64,000 nucleotides of DNA from Haloferax namakaokahaiae (GTDB lineage: Archaea; Halobacteriota; Halobacteria; Halobacteriales; Haloferacaceae). Position 1 is the first letter of the stretch; each line of letters begins with the position of its first letter. The position numbers and the translations under genes were made by a program. Shown here piece by piece: positions 60,759 to 64,000 of this stretch. The stretch is from NCBI RefSeq assembly GCF_042663225.1, contig NZ_JBHTAA010000005.1:620001-684000 (forward strand). The letters are read 5' to 3'. The notes beneath the pieces were generated by a model. It saw only the letters and a program-made list of their open reading frames with translations. It was not told where the DNA came from and ran no database searches.

Positions 60759-61532
60759 TTACTCGTCTAACCGGCCGAGTTCGTCCTCCACGAGACTCGG
60801 GTGCGTACGCTGTGGTTCGGTGTGCGGGTCGGCGAAGAACGACTGCATGACCTCGCGCGACTCGTCTTCACGGGCCTTCCACTCGTCGAGCGGAATCTCC
60901 TCGCACGCCGGCGGCACCTCGCGCCCGCGGTCGGTGAAGTAGCCCTCTGGTGCGACCCAGTCGTTGTAGAACGGCGTGTTCGAGTCGTGGACGAGCGTAA
61001 TCGCCGTCTCCGCCGCATCGCCCGCGGCGACGACGGTCTGGTGGTAGATTTCGGTGAGACGGCCAGCGGCATAGATTCCCTCGACTGCCGTGCGCCCGAG
61101 TTCGTCGGTGTCGATGTAGGTTTTCGACCCCGCCGCGCGGAGTTCGACGCCCGTGTCTTCGAGGTACGACGCGTCGGACCACGACGCTGCGAGCAGGCGA
61201 GTCGCGGTGATGGTCGTTTCGCCGTCCGCTGTCTCGACGGTCACGTCGAACTTCGGCTCTTCGGCCGTCCCGACCACGTCCACGGCGACGACGCGTCCCG
61301 TGCGCTGTTCGGCACCGGAGCGGTCGGCCTGTTCGGACAGGAGGTCGGTGAAGAGATGGCTGTTCACCCCGGCGGGGAATCCCGGTACGTTTTCGAGGTG
61401 GGCGTTTCGGCGGACGATGGATTCGCCGTCGTTGACGACGAGCGTGTCGAGTCCGGCGCGGGCGAGGAACGTCGCCGCGGTCAGACCGGCCACGCCGCCA
61501 CCGACGACGAGGACATCTCGCTGTGCTTCCAT
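60759..61532 (-). CDS. Thioredoxin-reductase-like flavoprotein without CxxC
   Basis: The 257-residue protein has a FAD-binding GGGVAGLTAATFLARAGLDT start and a second site-like end (GIYAAGRLTEIYHQTVVAAG, with AETAITLVHD), as in small NAD(P)/FAD oxidoreductases of the TrxB family. The redox CxxC of thioredoxin reductase is absent; only one cysteine (PPACEE) is present near the end. Function is therefore uncertain. It is divergent from the RatA-like gene across a tandem-repeat spacer. Confidence 0.85.
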   Translation of the reverse strand: MEAQRDVLVVGGGVAGLTAATFLARAGLDTLVVNDGESIVRRNAHLENVPGFPAGVNSHLFTDLLSEQADRSGAEQRTGRVVAVDVVGTAEEPKFDVTVETADGETTITATRLLAASWSDASYLEDTGVELRAAGSKTYIDTDELGRTAVEGIYAAGRLTEIYHQTVVAAGDAAETAITLVHDSNTPFYNDWVAPEGYFTDRGREVPPACEEIPLDEWKAREDESREVMQSFFADPHTEPQRTHPSLVEDELGRLDE

Positions 61533-61568
61533 ACCGACAGTTATCGAATCTGCGGAAAAAGCAAATCG

Positions 61569-61703
61569 GTTGTCGCCGTGGTCGGCGCGGTTGCCGTGGT
61601 TGCCGCGGTTGCTGTGGTTGCTGTGGTCACCGTGGTCGGCGTGGTTGCTGTGGTCACCGTGGTCACCGCGGTCGTCGCTGTCGTCGCGGTCGCCATGGTC
61701 GTT
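61569..61703. repeat. Fifteen degenerate 9-bp tandem repeats
   Basis: From 61569 to 61703 the sequence is a run of 9-base units close to GTGGTTGCC/GTGGTCACC. It lies between the divergent flavoprotein start (61532) and the RatA-like gene start (61765). Confidence 0.85.
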
Positions 61704-61764
61704 ACCCGGCAGGCCGCCGCATCTCGCCTAAAGGGCTTTGTTCTCGCCGACCAAACCTTGTGTC

Positions 61765-62301
61765 GTGGACGAGATAGTCGTCAGCACCGTGGTGTATCTG
61801 CCGCCCGAGGAGATTTACGAATTTCTCGTCGATTTCCCGCGCTACGCCAACTACTCGAAACACCTGACCGACGTGCGACAGGCGGGTGACGGGTCGCCGG
61901 GAACGCGCTACCAACTCCGGTTTTCGTGGTGGAAACTGACCTACACCGCCGAATCCGAGGTGACGGCGGTAGAGCCGCCGACGCAAATCGACTTCGAGAT
62001 TATCAAAGACATTCACGCCGTCGGCCAGTGGCGCGTCGAACCGCTCGACGAACTCCCCGACGGTGCGCCGTCGGACGCCGAGACGGCCTCGCGCGTCGTC
62101 TTCGACGTGAAGTTCGACACCGACACCGTCGAGGAGGGCAACATCGACCTGCCGCGGTTCGTCTCGCTGGGGTGGGTCATCAACCGCGTCAAACCCATCC
62201 TCCAGCGGGAGGCAGAGCACATCGTCGAGCGAATCGTCGCCGACCTCGAAGGCCGGCGTCGGCAGGTCGATATCACGATTCACACCAATTCGAGGGCGTG
62301 A
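61765..62301 (+). CDS. RatA-like SRPBCC/polyketide cyclase-family protein
   Basis: The 178-residue protein starts with GTG (DEIVVSTVVYLPPEEIYEFL) and has the SRPBCC pattern: VDFPRYANYSKHLTDVRQAG, a central beta sheet and a C-terminal helix (ILQREAEHIVERIVADLEGR). The family binds lipid-like or aromatic ligands; bacterial RatA acts on ribosomes. The GTG at 61765 is preferred because an earlier in-frame ATG at 61738 lies in the spacer. Confidence 0.85.
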   Translation: MDEIVVSTVVYLPPEEIYEFLVDFPRYANYSKHLTDVRQAGDGSPGTRYQLRFSWWKLTYTAESEVTAVEPPTQIDFEIIKDIHAVGQWRVEPLDELPDGAPSDAETASRVVFDVKFDTDTVEEGNIDLPRFVSLGWVINRVKPILQREAEHIVERIVADLEGRRRQVDITIHTNSRA

Positions 62302-62387
62302 ATCGCGTGGCTCGTGTGCACACGAAACGGGCAACGTGTGCCGGCGAACAGAAATGCACATACCTTCGGCTTGTTCATGTAGCGACA

Positions 62388-62417
62388 ATGAGAGAGGTTG
62401 GGCTGACGTGCGTGTAA
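62388..62417 (+). CDS. Possible 9-codon upstream ORF overlapping trkA
   Basis: An ATG at 62388 opens MREVGLTCV followed by TAA in a frame different from trkA, and it overlaps the trkA start at 62408. GAGAGGT inside it could be the trkA ribosome binding site. It may be chance. Confidence 0.2.
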   Translation: MREVGLTCV

Positions 62418-63745
62418 TCATCGTCGGGGCCGGTCAGGTGGGGTCGTCTATCGCGGCCGACCTCGATGGCACACACGAAGTCGTCATCATCGACTGCGAC
62501 CCAGAGCGGGTGGACGAACTCAACTACTCGCTCGACGTGCTCGCGCTCGAAGGCGACGGGACGGCCGTCTCGACGCTCGAAGAGGCGGACGTCGAACGCG
62601 CCGACATGGTCATCGCATCGACCGACGACGACGAGACGAACATCGTCGTCTGTGCGACGGTGAAAGCCATCTCGAACGCGTTCACCATCGCCCGCGTGAA
62701 GAACACCGAGTACCTCCGGACGTGGCAGCGCTCGGAGAAGGCCTTCGGCGTGGACTTCATGGTCTGTACGAACCTGCTGGCCGCGGAATCCATCGTTCGC
62801 GTCGTCGGTCTCCCCGCCGCCCGCGACGTGGACCCCTTCGCCGGCGGCAAAGTCCAGATGGCCGAGTTCGAAGTGGACGAGACGAGTCCGGTGACGAACC
62901 AGACGGTCCAGCAGGCCGACCGCTTCGACTCGCTCACGTTCGCGGCACTGCTCAGAAACGGCTCTGTCATCATCCCGCGCGGTGACACGGTCATCCACAG
63001 CGGCGACCGAGTCGTCGTCATCGGGAGTCCGCAGAGCGTCCAGGAGTTCGCTCGGACCATCGCCCCCGAAGAGGAAGTCGGCCCGGCGGAGGAAGTCGTC
63101 GTGGTCGGCGGGAGCGAAATCGGCTATCACGTGGCGCGACTCCTCGAAGAACGCGGCTTCAAACCCCGTCTCATCGAGCAGGAGAGCGAGCGAGCGCGCG
63201 AACTCGCCGAAGACCTGCCGAAGACCATCGTCATGGAGAGCGACGCGACGGACATCGAGTTCCTCAAGCGCGAACACGTCGATGAGGCCGATATCGTCGT
63301 CGCCGCGCTCGACTCCGACGAGAAGAACTTGCTCGTCTCGCTGCTCGCTTCCCGACTCGGCGCGGAACGAACCGTCGCCGTCATCGACACGACGCCGTAC
63401 GTCGAACTGTTCGAGGCAGTCGGCGTCGATATCGGCGTGAGTCCGCGCGAAGTCGTCGCCGAGGAGATTACGCGCTTTACGCGCGACGGCGGCGCGGAGA
63501 ATATCGCGCTCATCGAGTCGGACAAAGCCGAGGTACTGGAGATAGAAATCGACGCCAAGAGCCTGCTCGCCGGCAAGCCGATTCGGGAGTCGGTCTCCTC
63601 GCTCCCCGAAGGCGTCGTCATCGGCGCTATCACCCGTCAAAACGAGTTTATCACCCCCCGCGGGAACACCATCATCGAACCCGGCGACCACGTCGTCGTC
63701 TTCGTGGACAACACCGTCATCGATACCGTCGCACCGAAACTCTGA
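62408..63745 (+). CDS. trkA: TrkA potassium uptake regulator, two-unit form
   Basis: The 445-residue protein has two TrkA-N units (VIIVGAGQVGSSIAADL and VVVVGGSEIGYHVARLL), each followed by a TrkA-C domain (VTNQTVQQADRFDS and LAGKPIRESVSSLP). It binds NAD(H) and regulates the TrkH channel whose gene follows. The GTG at 62408 gives the conserved start; an ATG in the same frame upstream would add non-coding-looking residues. Confidence 0.92.
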   Translation: MRVIIVGAGQVGSSIAADLDGTHEVVIIDCDPERVDELNYSLDVLALEGDGTAVSTLEEADVERADMVIASTDDDETNIVVCATVKAISNAFTIARVKNTEYLRTWQRSEKAFGVDFMVCTNLLAAESIVRVVGLPAARDVDPFAGGKVQMAEFEVDETSPVTNQTVQQADRFDSLTFAALLRNGSVIIPRGDTVIHSGDRVVVIGSPQSVQEFARTIAPEEEVGPAEEVVVVGGSEIGYHVARLLEERGFKPRLIEQESERARELAEDLPKTIVMESDATDIEFLKREHVDEADIVVAALDSDEKNLLVSLLASRLGAERTVAVIDTTPYVELFEAVGVDIGVSPREVVAEEITRFTRDGGAENIALIESDKAEVLEIEIDAKSLLAGKPIRESVSSLPEGVVIGAITRQNEFITPRGNTIIEPGDHVVVFVDNTVIDTVAPKL

Positions 63746-63810
63746 GCGACGAACGTGGCGAGTAGAATGCGAACAGGCAAGTTTCTCGGGTGTCGAACGT
63801 TCGTGCACGA

Positions 63811-64000
63811 ATGAAACTGCGGGTAGATTACAAAGCGAGTCTTCGTCTGGTGGGGACGGTTCTCAAATATCTCGCCGTCCCACTCTGTTTCCCGCTCGTC
63901 GTCTCGCTCTACTACGGCGAGACGGTGCTGCCGTTCGTCATCACGATGGCCATCACCGTCCTCGCCGGGATTGGACTCGAACAACTGGCGGAAGAACCCG
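63811..64000 (+). CDS. trkH: TrkH potassium uptake protein, truncated by window end
   Basis: Only the first 63 codons are present. The protein begins MKLRVDYKASLRLVGTVLK and has two hydrophobic stretches (YLAVPLCFPLVVSLYYGE, VLPFVITMAITVLAGIGL) like the start of TrkH. Together with trkA it should form the K+ uptake system. Confidence 0.8.
   Translation, partial: MKLRVDYKASLRLVGTVLKYLAVPLCFPLVVSLYYGETVLPFVITMAITVLAGIGLEQLAEEP

Noticed and set aside
61523..61777. Val- or Gly/Arg-rich peptides encoded across the 9-bp repeat
   Set aside because: They are the translation of a low-complexity DNA repeat and have no start or ribosome-site support.

Overview
The window is haloarchaeal DNA, most likely from a Haloferax species. 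The inference rests on strongly acidic proteins, GC-rich codon use, Tat/lipobox secretory proteins, TATA-type leaderless promoters, a tRNA-Trp with a large intron, and a glucose dehydrogenase-gfcR pair that I recognise as almost identical in type to the Haloferax enzyme and regulator. No rRNA, CRISPR array, insertion sequence or phage was seen.

Layout. 1-5.3 kb: an extracytoplasmic redox/metal cluster (P19-like lipoprotein, SCO1, DyP-like Tat protein, CcdA, TlpA-like and DsbA-like lipoproteins). 5.3-9.1 kb: housekeeping and small genes (Nudix, RNA-binding protein, peroxiredoxin-like protein, single-domain EamA exporter, zinc microprotein). 9.2-10.4 kb: an MFS transporter broken by a frameshift. 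10.5-18.1 kb: a tightly overlapping MoxR-DUF58-VWA operon with a coiled-coil membrane protein. 18.3-24.2 kb: NhaC antiporter, membrane proteins, a VOC protein, an Lrp-aminotransferase pair and UspA. 24.2-28.1 kb: a visibly AT-richer accessory locus with a degenerate RecA-like protein, a large CHAT (caspase-like) protease, a tail-to-tail 46-residue membrane peptide and a HalX response regulator. 28.2-39.8 kb: TrmB regulator, guaB, DUF5794/5795 proteins, intron-containing tRNA-Trp, a PurN/AICAR-transformylase fusion, purB, gdh-gfcR and a monothiol glutaredoxin. 39.9-47.4 kb: two paralogous CysD-like PP-loop proteins whose 3' flanking DNA is also duplicated and structured, plus diphthamide ligase, a nucleotidyltransferase, a DJ-1 family protein and a purine phosphoribosyltransferase. 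47.9-50.7 kb: TrkA-N protein and an amino acid permease fused to UspA domains. 50.8-59.5 kb: Lrp regulator and a nine-gene Mrp/Mnh cation antiporter operon beginning with a UspA-MnhE fusion. 59.5-64 kb: coaBC, a thioredoxin-reductase-like flavoprotein, a RatA-like protein and trkA-trkH (trkH cut by the window end).

Themes. Monovalent-cation homeostasis (NhaC, Mrp, TrkA/TrkH) suits a salt-in halophile. Purine synthesis and salvage (guaB, purN-purH', purB, hpt) and thiol/cytochrome maturation are the other two pathways with several members. The most unusual parts are the CHAT-protease locus, the covarying structured repeat behind both CysD-like genes, the tRNA-derived inverted repeat beside tRNA-Trp, and several microORFs that share an ATGA or TGATG junction with a neighbouring gene.
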